27,710 nt of DNA from Gemmatimonadales bacterium UBA7835 (lineage in GTDB: Bacteria; Gemmatimonadota; Gemmatimonadetes; Longimicrobiales; Gaopeijiaceae), in contig DLTN01000102.1 of assembly GCA_002500925.1 (NCBI GenBank), positions 1 to 27,710 on the forward strand, in the 5' to 3' direction. The translations under genes were made by a program, and so were the position numbers. Below, piece after piece: positions 16,321-22,998 of the stretch. The first letter of the stretch is position 1; each line of letters starts with the position of its first letter. The notes under the pieces are model-generated. The model was not told the origin of the DNA. It made no database searches and saw only the letters and a list, made by a program, of their open reading frames with translations.

Positions 16321-17484
16321 CTATCCTGTTCTCCACCAGTCAGTGGGATTAACACGCCGCCCAGGTGCGAACCGGTCCGCAAGCCAAAGTGCGAATCGAC
16401 GAAGACGAGTACCCGCCAGCCACCTCCAGACACGCGCCAGCGTTTTTGAAAAATCAAGATTGTATGGGCAGACCCGAACACAGATCGAGCAATCAGAGTT
16501 TTGGTTTGACCAGAATTGAAAACAAGGCTCAGCGTCAACCGTCCATTTCTTAACGCCTGTGATGTTTGACCGGTTGTGTACCTCATCGGACGGGGGGCCA
16601 TCCGGTATAGCATTAACTGGACAAGCATCGGAGCACCGGCGACAAACTTCGCAGAATTCTCTAACACCAAACGAATGCGGCCGATCCGGATCTAGAGGGA
16701 GATCGGTAAAGATTTTTCCGATCCTCACCCTGGGTCCGAACTCTTCGGTGATCAGAAGACCGTGGCGTCCATATTCCCCAAGCCCAGCCTTGAGTGCCAA
16801 AGGAATCGCTAACGCGGTATCGTTCATCGTAGCCACCGCTCGGTAGCCCAGATTGCGCACGTACTGAGCTAGACCTAGCAGCACAAGCGTATCGTGAGAA
16901 TAGCCAACACCTGTAGCCGTTCCACTCAGCGCTGAAGGCACCGTATCGATCAGTTCGCGATCCATCTGTTGCGCGATGACGATCACATTCGGCAGATCGG
17001 TTGGTAACTCCTGCGGTTTTTCCGTCTCACCCAGGCGCGAGTACGCATGTGTGTAGACCCAGCGCTCATCATATTCGGTTATCCCAATCAGGTCCGCCCC
17101 AAAAACCCGACCTATGTGCTTAATCTCACGACTCATCTCGCTCGCAGATTCAACCGGCACCCGATCTTCGGGTCCCTCTCGGTGAACAGTGAACGGATCA
17201 AGAAAACCTTCGCGTCTATTCTCACCCTCTTTTAACTCAGCAAAAATATCAGGCAGGTGCCAGGACGCATTGCGCAGAGCATAGTCTTTTTGTCGGAAGC
17301 CTTCCGCTGTTTTCCACTTCTTAAGAGGAGTGCGATACGTCTCGAAGAAGCGGTCTGTGCGGTCCGAGCGAATCTTCGGGTCCCAAAACGCCCTTGAGTA
17401 TATGTCGTCTCTCTGGCTGAAACGCTCGAAGTGCTCAAGAACATGAAAGCCGGCTTCCTCATCGGAGGCGATAGGCTCGCTCAT
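16321..17484 (-). CDS. soluble reductive-dehalogenase-like corrinoid/iron-sulfur protein
   Basis: Resembles the catalytic subunit of reductive dehalogenases (RdhA), which use a corrinoid and two [4Fe-4S] clusters to remove halide. Family landmarks in 387 residues: SRAFWDP near 30-36, GVGYSHDT with Tyr195 at the place expected for a catalytic tyrosine, AGLGEYGRHGLLIT, EFGPRVRIGKIFTDLPL, then the clusters C278-x2-C281-x2-C284-x3-C288-P and C321-x10-C332-x2-C335-x3-C339-P. Unlike respiratory RdhA it has no Tat signal, and no RdhB membrane anchor or RdhC gene is nearby; unlike the aerobic catabolic type it lacks a fused flavin/ferredoxin reductase domain. It should therefore be cytoplasmic, with an unknown reductant. 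Epoxyqueuosine reductase (QueG) is a related alternative but fits the motifs less well. ATG start with GGGTGA upstream; menH lies 136 bp upstream. Confidence 0.85.
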   Translation of the reverse strand: MSEPIASDEEAGFHVLEHFERFSQRDDIYSRAFWDPKIRSDRTDRFFETYRTPLKKWKTAEGFRQKDYALRNASWHLPDIFAELKEGENRREGFLDPFTVHREGPEDRVPVESASEMSREIKHIGRVFGADLIGITEYDERWVYTHAYSRLGETEKPQELPTDLPNVIVIAQQMDRELIDTVPSALSGTATGVGYSHDTLVLLGLAQYVRNLGYRAVATMNDTALAIPLALKAGLGEYGRHGLLITEEFGPRVRIGKIFTDLPLDPDRPHSFGVREFCEVCRRCSDACPVNAIPDGPPSDEVHNRSNITGVKKWTVDAEPCFQFWSNQNSDCSICVRVCPYNLDFSKTLARVWRWLAGTRLRRFALWLADRFAPGRRVNPTDWWRTG

Positions 17485-17501
17485 TTACACATTCACCCAT
17501 T

Positions 17502-17525
17502 TTGAAAGGCCCAACATCCTTTCAA
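17502..17525. promoter_or_regulatory. perfect inverted repeat upstream of the dehalogenase-like gene
   Basis: Arms TTGAAAGG and CCTTTCAA form a perfect 8-bp inverted repeat around an 8-base centre, 18 to 41 bases upstream of the ATG. No T-run follows on either strand, which argues against a terminator. It overlaps the predicted transcription start of the candidate promoter at 17529-17557, a usual place for a repressor operator. The arms do not match the FNR/CRP site. Confidence 0.45.
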
Positions 17526-17528
17526 TCA

Positions 17529-17557
17529 GTCGTAGCATCGTCCTGAGTGCAAGCCAA
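17529..17557 (-). promoter_or_regulatory. weak extended -10 promoter for the dehalogenase-like gene
   Basis: On the minus strand TTGGCT (17552-17557) and TACGAC (17529-17534) are 17 bases apart, and TGC directly precedes the -10 hexamer as in extended -10 promoters. Matches to consensus are modest (four and three of six), so this is a weak inference. It would separate this gene's transcription from menH upstream. Confidence 0.22.
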
Positions 17558-17620
17558 ACTGAGCTAAGGCTGCGATTCTTGGCTGGCTGCTCCGCTAATC
17601 GTGACTCCCGAAGACATTCA

Positions 17621-18382
17621 TCATCCTAGCAAGAACGGCACGACCGATTGAAGCCACATTTCCGGTGATTCTAGGTGCACCGCATGGCCCACACCTTCAA
17701 CCTCTACTAGGCAAGAATGTGGAATAAAGCTTTCCATTTTCCTGGCGATGCGAACGAACTTTATATCTGAGGCACCAACTATCAGAAGCGTTGGGCATTC
17801 TAAGCATTCTAATCGATCCCATAGAGATGACAGCGTACCCGTCCCAAGCCCTCGCAGTGCGCAGGCCAATGCTGCCGGCTTGTTTTCCATACGCTGACTC
17901 CGCACACGATCTCTGACTTCGGGTGGAAGCCCTTTCTGCGAAGCAAATATCGGGAGTCTCTCCCATCTTTTAACGAAGTTAGCAATCCCTTCTCTTTCAA
18001 TTGAGGTTGCGAGTTGACTGTCCCCTTCTCTGCGCTCTATTCGGTCTTCTTTGCTCGACAGACCCGGCGATGCGGACTCCAGCACAAGTTTGCGCACACG
18101 GTCGGGGCGTGTCAGCGCGACATGAAGAGCGATCCTCCCACCCATTGAATAGCCAATTAGATCATAATGCTCGAGGTTCTTAGTCTTCTCGTCGACAGCT
18201 GCTATAGCGTCATCCAGAGTAAAACCTCGACTTGGAGCCTGAGCCCTGGGCCCGTGACCAGGAAGGTCTAAAGCAATCGGAAGGACACCCCGTTCTCTCA
18301 TGGCATAGATCACCGGATCACCCCATGAGTGAGATGACCCGGTGAACCCATGGAGAAGAACAGCTTGAACGGGAGGCCTCAA
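17621..18382 (-). CDS. menH: SHCHC synthase, alpha/beta hydrolase fold (MenH)
   Basis: Predicted 2-succinyl-6-hydroxy-2,4-cyclohexadiene-1-carboxylate synthase, which eliminates pyruvate from the MenD product. The 253-residue alpha/beta hydrolase has LHGFTGSSHSW at 10-20, the nucleophile elbow GYSMGGR with Ser79, LESASPGL at 101-108 (the MenH-type LxSASPGL), Asp206 in GASDIKF and the catalytic His233 in GVGHAVHLE. These details fit MenH better than other small esterases. The only start in frame is TTG at 18380-18382, four bases after the DUF6526 stop; its AAAGGA is too close for an ideal ribosome site, so coupling is likely. It is separated from the men operon by about 10.6 kb, so it supplies the missing step from a different transcript. 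Confidence 0.85.
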   Translation of the reverse strand: MRPPVQAVLLHGFTGSSHSWGDPVIYAMRERGVLPIALDLPGHGPRAQAPSRGFTLDDAIAAVDEKTKNLEHYDLIGYSMGGRIALHVALTRPDRVRKLVLESASPGLSSKEDRIERREGDSQLATSIEREGIANFVKRWERLPIFASQKGLPPEVRDRVRSQRMENKPAALACALRGLGTGTLSSLWDRLECLECPTLLIVGASDIKFVRIARKMESFIPHSCLVEVEGVGHAVHLESPEMWLQSVVPFLLG

Positions 18383-18386
18383 TCCT

Positions 18387-18821
18387 TTAGATGCGCTGAC
18401 GATCAGCCCGCCAGCGCTTCACAGCCATCTTGATCGACTTCCGGTCGCTCAATTCACCAGCCTGAATCCGTCTCACTAACCCCTCTAACTCATCGTCGGG
18501 AGCAAACCGCAGACCGATCAAGTGACTAGTAGAGATGGATTCAACCTGGCCGTGCATCTCCGGTGGCAAACAGCGCAAAAGGCGCATCCGCTCCTCTAAG
18601 CGTATCACACGATCCTGAACTCCGAGGGCGAACAATCTGGAGAATATGGCGGCGAAACTCACCCCGACTCCGAAAGCACCCAGCAGGGCCGCTTCTACGG
18701 AAAAGTCGACCACAATTTTGTACAGGAAGCAGATTGTCGGGATAAAAATCAACGGGATCGCCACATAATGAAACATGGGCACAATCTTGGCGTGACTGGC
18801 GGCCGACTGAGGCTTGCTCAT
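18387..18821 (-). CDS. DUF6526 family membrane protein
   Basis: Membrane protein of the DUF6526 family; function unknown. From the ATG at 18821 the protein is 144 residues: a short cytoplasmic start, two hydrophobic helices (about 17-37 and 43-64), then the family hallmarks RVIRLEERMRLLRCLP, the HLIGLRFAPDDELEGLVRR segment, and a C-terminal DRKSIKMAVKRWRADRQR helix. An in-frame TTG at 18896 would add 25 residues that contain a further hydrophobic run and do not fit the family start, so I prefer the ATG. Four bases separate its stop from menH, so the two are almost certainly co-transcribed. The family is common in soil and marine Gram-negative phyla but has no assigned role. Confidence 0.8.
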   Translation of the reverse strand: MSKPQSAASHAKIVPMFHYVAIPLIFIPTICFLYKIVVDFSVEAALLGAFGVGVSFAAIFSRLFALGVQDRVIRLEERMRLLRCLPPEMHGQVESISTSHLIGLRFAPDDELEGLVRRIQAGELSDRKSIKMAVKRWRADRQRI

Positions 18822-18933
18822 ATGAGTAATTCCAGCAGTGAGAAACAGGCTTGGGAATATAGCTGAGCAGCGAAAAAGGTTGGCGAACCAAGCCAACTCG
18901 AAGCCCGTGCCTTGTCAGAAAAAGCTAGACACT

Positions 18934-19983
18934 CTAGCGAATCAGAAAGCCTCCTCTCAGAGGGTCTTCCGGAGAAATCAAGAATTCATGCCGCCCGGTG
19001 ACCCACGCCCTACCAGCTACTTCCGGGATGATCGCCGACCTTCCTTCAGTATCAACCTCTTCAAGGATGGTCCCGTCGAAACAAGTGCCAAGGATACTCT
19101 CAATCCGAATCTCTTCGCCTACATCAAGTTCCCCGCGCGCCTTATGAATCGCCAGGCGCCCGCTAACTCCTGTTCCTGTAGGACATCGATCAACTTCGCC
19201 GTCAGCGAAGACGCAAACGTTCCGGGAATGGTTTTCGGCATTATGGGCATCTCCAACGAAGATGGTACCGTAAACGAAGCTCAGATCATCATCCTCCCTG
19301 TGACAAGGCGGGTCCGCTTCCTGCACCGCATTCTTGATCCGCCGACCAAGCTCAATCAGACGATTCCCTTCCTCGGGTACTAGCGTGAGGTCATACGCGG
19401 ATGCGTCGACATAAGCATAGTACGCTCCACCGAAAGCGAGATCATATTGAACTGTGCCTACTCCTGCGACATCCACCGTCGCATCGAGACGCTCCGTGTA
19501 AGAAGTAACATTTTCGAACCTCACGCGACTAACACTGCCGGTGGAATCAACATCCGCTCGCGCGCAAACAAATCCTGCGGGCGTATCGATCCCGAGCTCA
19601 ACCACCGAGTCCAGAATAGGCACTAGACCGCACTCGACCAAAACAGTCGTCACACCGATGATCCCATGTCCACACATGGTGCTGAAGCCCGAATTATGCA
19701 TGAAGAGCACCGAAAGGTCGGCCAGCGGAGTCACTGGCGGCATCACAATACATCCGTACATGTCGGCATGTCCTCTCGGTTCCCACATAAGCGCACGCCG
19801 GAGTTCATCGCTATGCTCACAGGCCCACCTCCGCCGTTCAAGGACCGTCGCACCCTCTAGGTCTGAAAAACCTGAAAGAACAACACGGAGGGGCTCGCCC
19901 TCGGTATGCGCATCAATCGCACATACACGTGTCCATGACTCTGGGGGAACCCATGACTGAGCCATACCGTACCAATCTTCCAC
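18934..19983 (-). CDS. trans-3-hydroxy-L-proline dehydratase-like (proline racemase superfamily)
   Basis: Proline racemase superfamily enzyme, predicted to dehydrate trans-3-hydroxy-L-proline to delta-1-pyrroline-2-carboxylate. Family hallmarks: IDAHTEGEPLR at 23-33, PRGHADMYGC near 69-78, MCGHG with Cys104, and DRCPTGTG with Thr269. True proline racemases and 4-hydroxyproline epimerases have cysteine at both catalytic places; the Cys/Thr pair matches the human L3HYPDH type, where the second residue is threonine. The nearby Cys267 is not the catalytic position. I place the start at GTG 19981-19983, with AAGGAG nine bases upstream; a TTG at 20007 would add eight residues and places no ribosome site well. 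The divergent 100-bp gap to the oxoamine synthase holds a perfect palindrome. Substrate choice is inferred from the residue pair. Confidence 0.85.
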   Translation of the reverse strand: MEDWYGMAQSWVPPESWTRVCAIDAHTEGEPLRVVLSGFSDLEGATVLERRRWACEHSDELRRALMWEPRGHADMYGCIVMPPVTPLADLSVLFMHNSGFSTMCGHGIIGVTTVLVECGLVPILDSVVELGIDTPAGFVCARADVDSTGSVSRVRFENVTSYTERLDATVDVAGVGTVQYDLAFGGAYYAYVDASAYDLTLVPEEGNRLIELGRRIKNAVQEADPPCHREDDDLSFVYGTIFVGDAHNAENHSRNVCVFADGEVDRCPTGTGVSGRLAIHKARGELDVGEEIRIESILGTCFDGTILEEVDTEGRSAIIPEVAGRAWVTGRHEFLISPEDPLRGGFLIR

Positions 19984-20010
19984 GTTTATATTCTCCTTGC
20001 TGTCCAAAGT

Positions 20011-20045
20011 CTTCTTAGGAAAATTAGGACTTACTTCTTAAGAAG
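20011..20045. promoter_or_regulatory. palindromic operator-like pair in the divergent gap
   Basis: CTTCTTAAGAAG (20034-20045) is a perfect 12-base palindrome, and a close copy of its first half with two changes follows the same order at 20011-20022 (CTTCTTAGGAAA), 23 bases away, about two helical turns. Both lie between the divergent dehydratase and oxoamine synthase genes. Two copies at helical spacing suggest an operator for a dimeric regulator; which regulator is not known. Confidence 0.35.
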
Positions 20046-20083
20046 CTCTTCCGAAGCCTTTCCATCAGATCGGTAATTAAAAC

Positions 20084-21424
20084 ATGCCCAAGAGCACTAA
20101 GGATGCGGACACACAATCCACAGAACGCCGCGTGGACATGGGCGAACGAGGGGACATCATAGAGCCCACCACACCCGGCGCCATGGAGTACGATTACACC
20201 AATTTCTATTTTGGTGCAGGGTCAGACGCGTTTGCCTTACTTGAACCCTTCGACGATTGGTGGCGTGAGGTCAAGCCAGCTGGGTACTACCTCTACGAGC
20301 TTCCGCTCCATTCCGCCCCCGGAACACGGGTGGATGTTGAGGACACCAAGACGGGTGAGATACGTCGAGGCTTGGTCAACTTCGCATCGTACAACTACCT
20401 CGGGCTTTCTTATCGAGACGAGGTAAAGCAAGCCATCAAAGACGCGGCAGACCTATATGGAGGGGGCTCTTCTGGCTCTCCAATTCTGTCCGGTACTACA
20501 GTCCTGCATCAGCAATTCGCCGAAGAGGTCGCCGACTTCAAGGGTACTGAAGCCGCAATGATCTTTCCCACTGGCTATAGCGCCAATGTTGGAACAATCG
20601 CCGGATTGATGCGTTCGGGTGACCTGATCGTTGCCGATCAGTTCGCTCATGCCAGTATCGTTGACGGCATGATTCTCTCGAAAGCCAAATCTCGGTTTTT
20701 CAGGCACAACCGTGCTGACGACTTAGATCGTAAGCTCACGGGTTTTGATGGGAAAAAGCTCGTGATTGTCGAGGGGGTCTACTCCATGGACGGCGATACG
20801 CCTCCGCTTGCGGAGTTGGTGGAAGTCTGCCAGAACCATGGCGCCAGATTGATGATCGACGAAGCCCATTCAGCTTTTCTATTCGGTGAACAAGGGAAGG
20901 GTGTAGCCGAAGATCAGGGGTTCGATAAAGAAATCGACATCCACCTCGGGACATTCTCGAAAAGCCTCGGGGGTCAAGGTGGTTACATCGCTGGCTCGAC
21001 TCAGTTGATCAACTACCTCCGTGGTTTTTCACGATCACGCTTCTTCTCCTGTGCCCTTTCGCCTGTAGTGGTAGCAGGCCTGCGTAAAGCACTCGAGCTC
21101 GCACGAAATGAGCCCGAACTTCGGAAGCAACTCTTCGACAACGTCGCATACATGCAGAAGCTCCTCGGAGAAGCTGAGGTTCCTATGGGAGACTCGACTT
21201 CACAGGTGATTCCAATCATGGTTCGCGACGATGCTCGCATCTACCAGATGGGTGAAGAAATCTTCAGAGAAGGCGTCTACATCAACCCAGTTAGATACCC
21301 CGCAGTTGGCAAGCACAAGTCTCGCTTCCGCATGTCAATCTCCGCAGCCCACACCAAAGAAGACCTAGAAGAAGGGGCAGAAAAGATTGCAAAAGTACTT
21401 AGACGCTACGAAATATGTCCGTAG
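20084..21424 (+). CDS. alpha-oxoamine synthase (serine palmitoyltransferase/KBL-like)
   Basis: PLP enzyme of the alpha-oxoamine synthase group, which condenses an amino acid with an acyl-CoA and releases CO2; members are serine palmitoyltransferase, KBL, BioF, ALAS and CqsA. The 446-residue protein has an N-terminal extension of about 95 residues, then NFASYNYLGLS, GSSGSPILSGTTVLHQQ, DEAHS with Asp259 and His262, and the Schiff-base lysine Lys293 in GTFSKSLGGQGG. The extension and ordering are closest to serine palmitoyltransferase-like proteins, but the product (a sphingoid base, aminoketone or other) cannot be told. It overlaps the next gene by ten bases. The ATG at 20084 has no good ribosome site. 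Biotin synthesis is not supported by neighbours. Confidence 0.87.
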   Translation: MPKSTKDADTQSTERRVDMGERGDIIEPTTPGAMEYDYTNFYFGAGSDAFALLEPFDDWWREVKPAGYYLYELPLHSAPGTRVDVEDTKTGEIRRGLVNFASYNYLGLSYRDEVKQAIKDAADLYGGGSSGSPILSGTTVLHQQFAEEVADFKGTEAAMIFPTGYSANVGTIAGLMRSGDLIVADQFAHASIVDGMILSKAKSRFFRHNRADDLDRKLTGFDGKKLVIVEGVYSMDGDTPPLAELVEVCQNHGARLMIDEAHSAFLFGEQGKGVAEDQGFDKEIDIHLGTFSKSLGGQGGYIAGSTQLINYLRGFSRSRFFSCALSPVVVAGLRKALELARNEPELRKQLFDNVAYMQKLLGEAEVPMGDSTSQVIPIMVRDDARIYQMGEEIFREGVYINPVRYPAVGKHKSRFRMSISAAHTKEDLEEGAEKIAKVLRRYEICP

Positions 21425-22080
21425 TCAGCAGCTACCGCTTCCACACCGGAGTGAGCGCCTTTTTCGAAATGGCAACCTCCGATGCGAGAGCCCTTCTTCC
21501 TGAGCATCTTGAGCCCATTGAGGTGACTCACCAACGAAGCGTGCTGTCGGTCACGGCCTTCCTCTTTGACGACTCAGTGGTGGGCCCTTACACAGAGATC
21601 ATGTTCTCCGTAGTCGTCCCTCCGATGGTAGCGAAGTGGGGCAAGCACGCGAAGGCCGGATTCTATCCGTTCCTCGCAGCTACGTCCTCTTCGGAAGCTC
21701 GACGTATTAAGGCTGACCGATTTCATTTTCCCTACCATGAAGAGTCGATTGATGCCCAGTTCATCGAGACGGACGACAAGGTTCGGATACGGATCTTTGG
21801 TGCGGGGAAACCGATACTCGACCTAAGCATCACCCCGGGCGCTTGGGACACCACAACGCACCTTCTCCAAGGATTCATGATGAACGGAGAAGAACGGCTA
21901 CGCACAACTCTGCAGATCAGTGGTGATTATACAATGCATGAAAACGAGGAGGGGCAGATGACATTGTTTCCGCACCCGATAACCGCCGACCTCCTACGCC
22001 ACGAAGTCTCACCACACCCGTTCCGTGAGCACTGGTTCAAGAACGGAACAGAGGTCTTCCATATGCTGGAAACAATCTGA
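21415..22080 (+). CDS. acetoacetate decarboxylase-like protein
   Basis: Member of the acetoacetate decarboxylase (ADC) superfamily, 221 residues. Seen: the ALLPEHLEPIEV segment (the family's LVPEPLE-type motif), SVLSVTAFLFDDS, EIMFSVVVPP and FQGP-like ordering of later strands including ITPGAWDTTTH and the LFPHPI segment. True ADC uses a Schiff-base lysine in a P-K-K motif; here the same region reads SSSEARRIKADRFHFPYH, so the pair is not evident and the nearest lysine is Lys99. A decarboxylase role is therefore uncertain. The ATG overlaps the oxoamine synthase stop by ten bases without a ribosome site, and its own stop overlaps the next start codon, so the three genes are a coupled unit. It might process the beta-keto product of the oxoamine synthase (inference). 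Confidence 0.75.
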   Translation: MSVVSSYRFHTGVSAFFEMATSDARALLPEHLEPIEVTHQRSVLSVTAFLFDDSVVGPYTEIMFSVVVPPMVAKWGKHAKAGFYPFLAATSSSEARRIKADRFHFPYHEESIDAQFIETDDKVRIRIFGAGKPILDLSITPGAWDTTTHLLQGFMMNGEERLRTTLQISGDYTMHENEEGQMTLFPHPITADLLRHEVSPHPFREHWFKNGTEVFHMLETI

Positions 22081-22943
22081 AAAGGGACCAGCGCCCTCAG
22101 GATCTCGTATTTACGCTCTTTGGCGAGTACCTCCTAGAGAGGTCCGACTCGGTATGGGTAGGCAGCCTGATCGCGCTTCTCGAGCCCTTCGGACTAACAG
22201 AAGGGGGCGTGCGAACCGTGCTCTCCCGAATGGCGAAAAAAGACTGGCTTTCCTCCGAAAGAAGAGGTAAAAGCTCGTTTTACACGCTTACGGATCGGGG
22301 GCGGGACCTTCTCCAAGAGGGACAGAAGCGCATCTATCACCCGTCTTGGGATCAAGACTGGAATGGTGAGTGGTTCGTTCTAGCCTACTCCATTCCAGAA
22401 GGAGACCGAAGCCTCCGAGATCGACTCCGAGATCGACTGGCCTGGCTCGGATTCGGTTCGATGGGCAATGGCCTATGGATTTCTCCACGAGACGTGGAAC
22501 AAGACGTTCACGCGCTATCCGCTAGCCTCAATCTCCACAACCATCTGATGTGCTTCCAAGCGAGACCAGTTAACGATCTGACTGACGGCGAGCTAGTAAG
22601 TCGCTGCTGGGATCTCGAAGCCCTGCATCACAGCTATAACGACTTCGCCCAGCGATGGAGAATCGCAAGCGATTCAGCAGCGGCTCATACCCGGGCCGCG
22701 AGGGAAGAGAGTGATGTCCGCGCCTTCGTACTTCGCTTCGAACTGATACACGAGTTCAGACGCTTTCCCCTGAAGGACCCTTTCCTTCCGCGAGATCTAT
22801 TACCCAAACCTTGGGGGGGAGACGACGCCACCGATGTATTCCGAGACCTCCATGACCGGCTTATGGGCCCAGCGGATAACTGGGTGAGCGACGTTCTACG
22901 AAATGCGCCCCCTCACATCGATCAGGGCCCGTCTGTACCATGA
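22077..22943 (+). CDS. PaaX-family transcriptional regulator, probable CTG start
   Basis: Predicted cytoplasmic DNA-binding repressor of the PaaX family (phenylacetate regulator type). In-frame reading from 22077 gives a full family N-terminus: VFTLFGEYLLERSDSVWVGS, then LEPFGLTEGGVRTVLSRMAK, the winged-helix with its recognition helix, followed by the middle domain WFVLAYSIPEG...LAWLGFGSMGNGLWISP and the C-terminal FVLRFELIHEFRRFPLKDP. The frame is open back to 22029, but it holds no ATG, GTG or TTG before GTG 22209, which would cut the winged helix in half. The CTG at 22077-22079 overlaps the stop of the upstream gene as CTGA, so I infer a CTG start, giving 288 residues, the usual PaaX size. 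The effector is unknown; acyl-CoA is the ligand in known members. Confidence 0.82.
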   Translation: MKRDQRPQDLVFTLFGEYLLERSDSVWVGSLIALLEPFGLTEGGVRTVLSRMAKKDWLSSERRGKSSFYTLTDRGRDLLQEGQKRIYHPSWDQDWNGEWFVLAYSIPEGDRSLRDRLRDRLAWLGFGSMGNGLWISPRDVEQDVHALSASLNLHNHLMCFQARPVNDLTDGELVSRCWDLEALHHSYNDFAQRWRIASDSAAAHTRAAREESDVRAFVLRFELIHEFRRFPLKDPFLPRDLLPKPWGGDDATDVFRDLHDRLMGPADNWVSDVLRNAPPHIDQGPSVP

Positions 22944-22998
22944 CGAATTACTTTCCAGTAAGTACCAAAGAGTTGACCGCACGGGTAGAGTTCTGCGC

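Noticed and set aside
16321..17484. Epoxyqueuosine reductase (QueG) as the identity
   Set aside because: It shares two iron-sulfur clusters but lacks the QueG C-terminal helical repeats, and the EFGPRVR and FTDLPL motifs and N-terminal domain are RdhA-like.
18822..18896. TTG-started longer form of the DUF6526 protein
   Set aside because: The added 25 residues do not fit the family start, and the ATG at 18821 does.
22415..22438. Exact tandem duplication of the 12-mer CCGAGATCGACT within the PaaX gene
   Set aside because: It encodes the normal RDRL-type helix of the family and does not change its usual length, so it is probably chance or a codon-level repeat.
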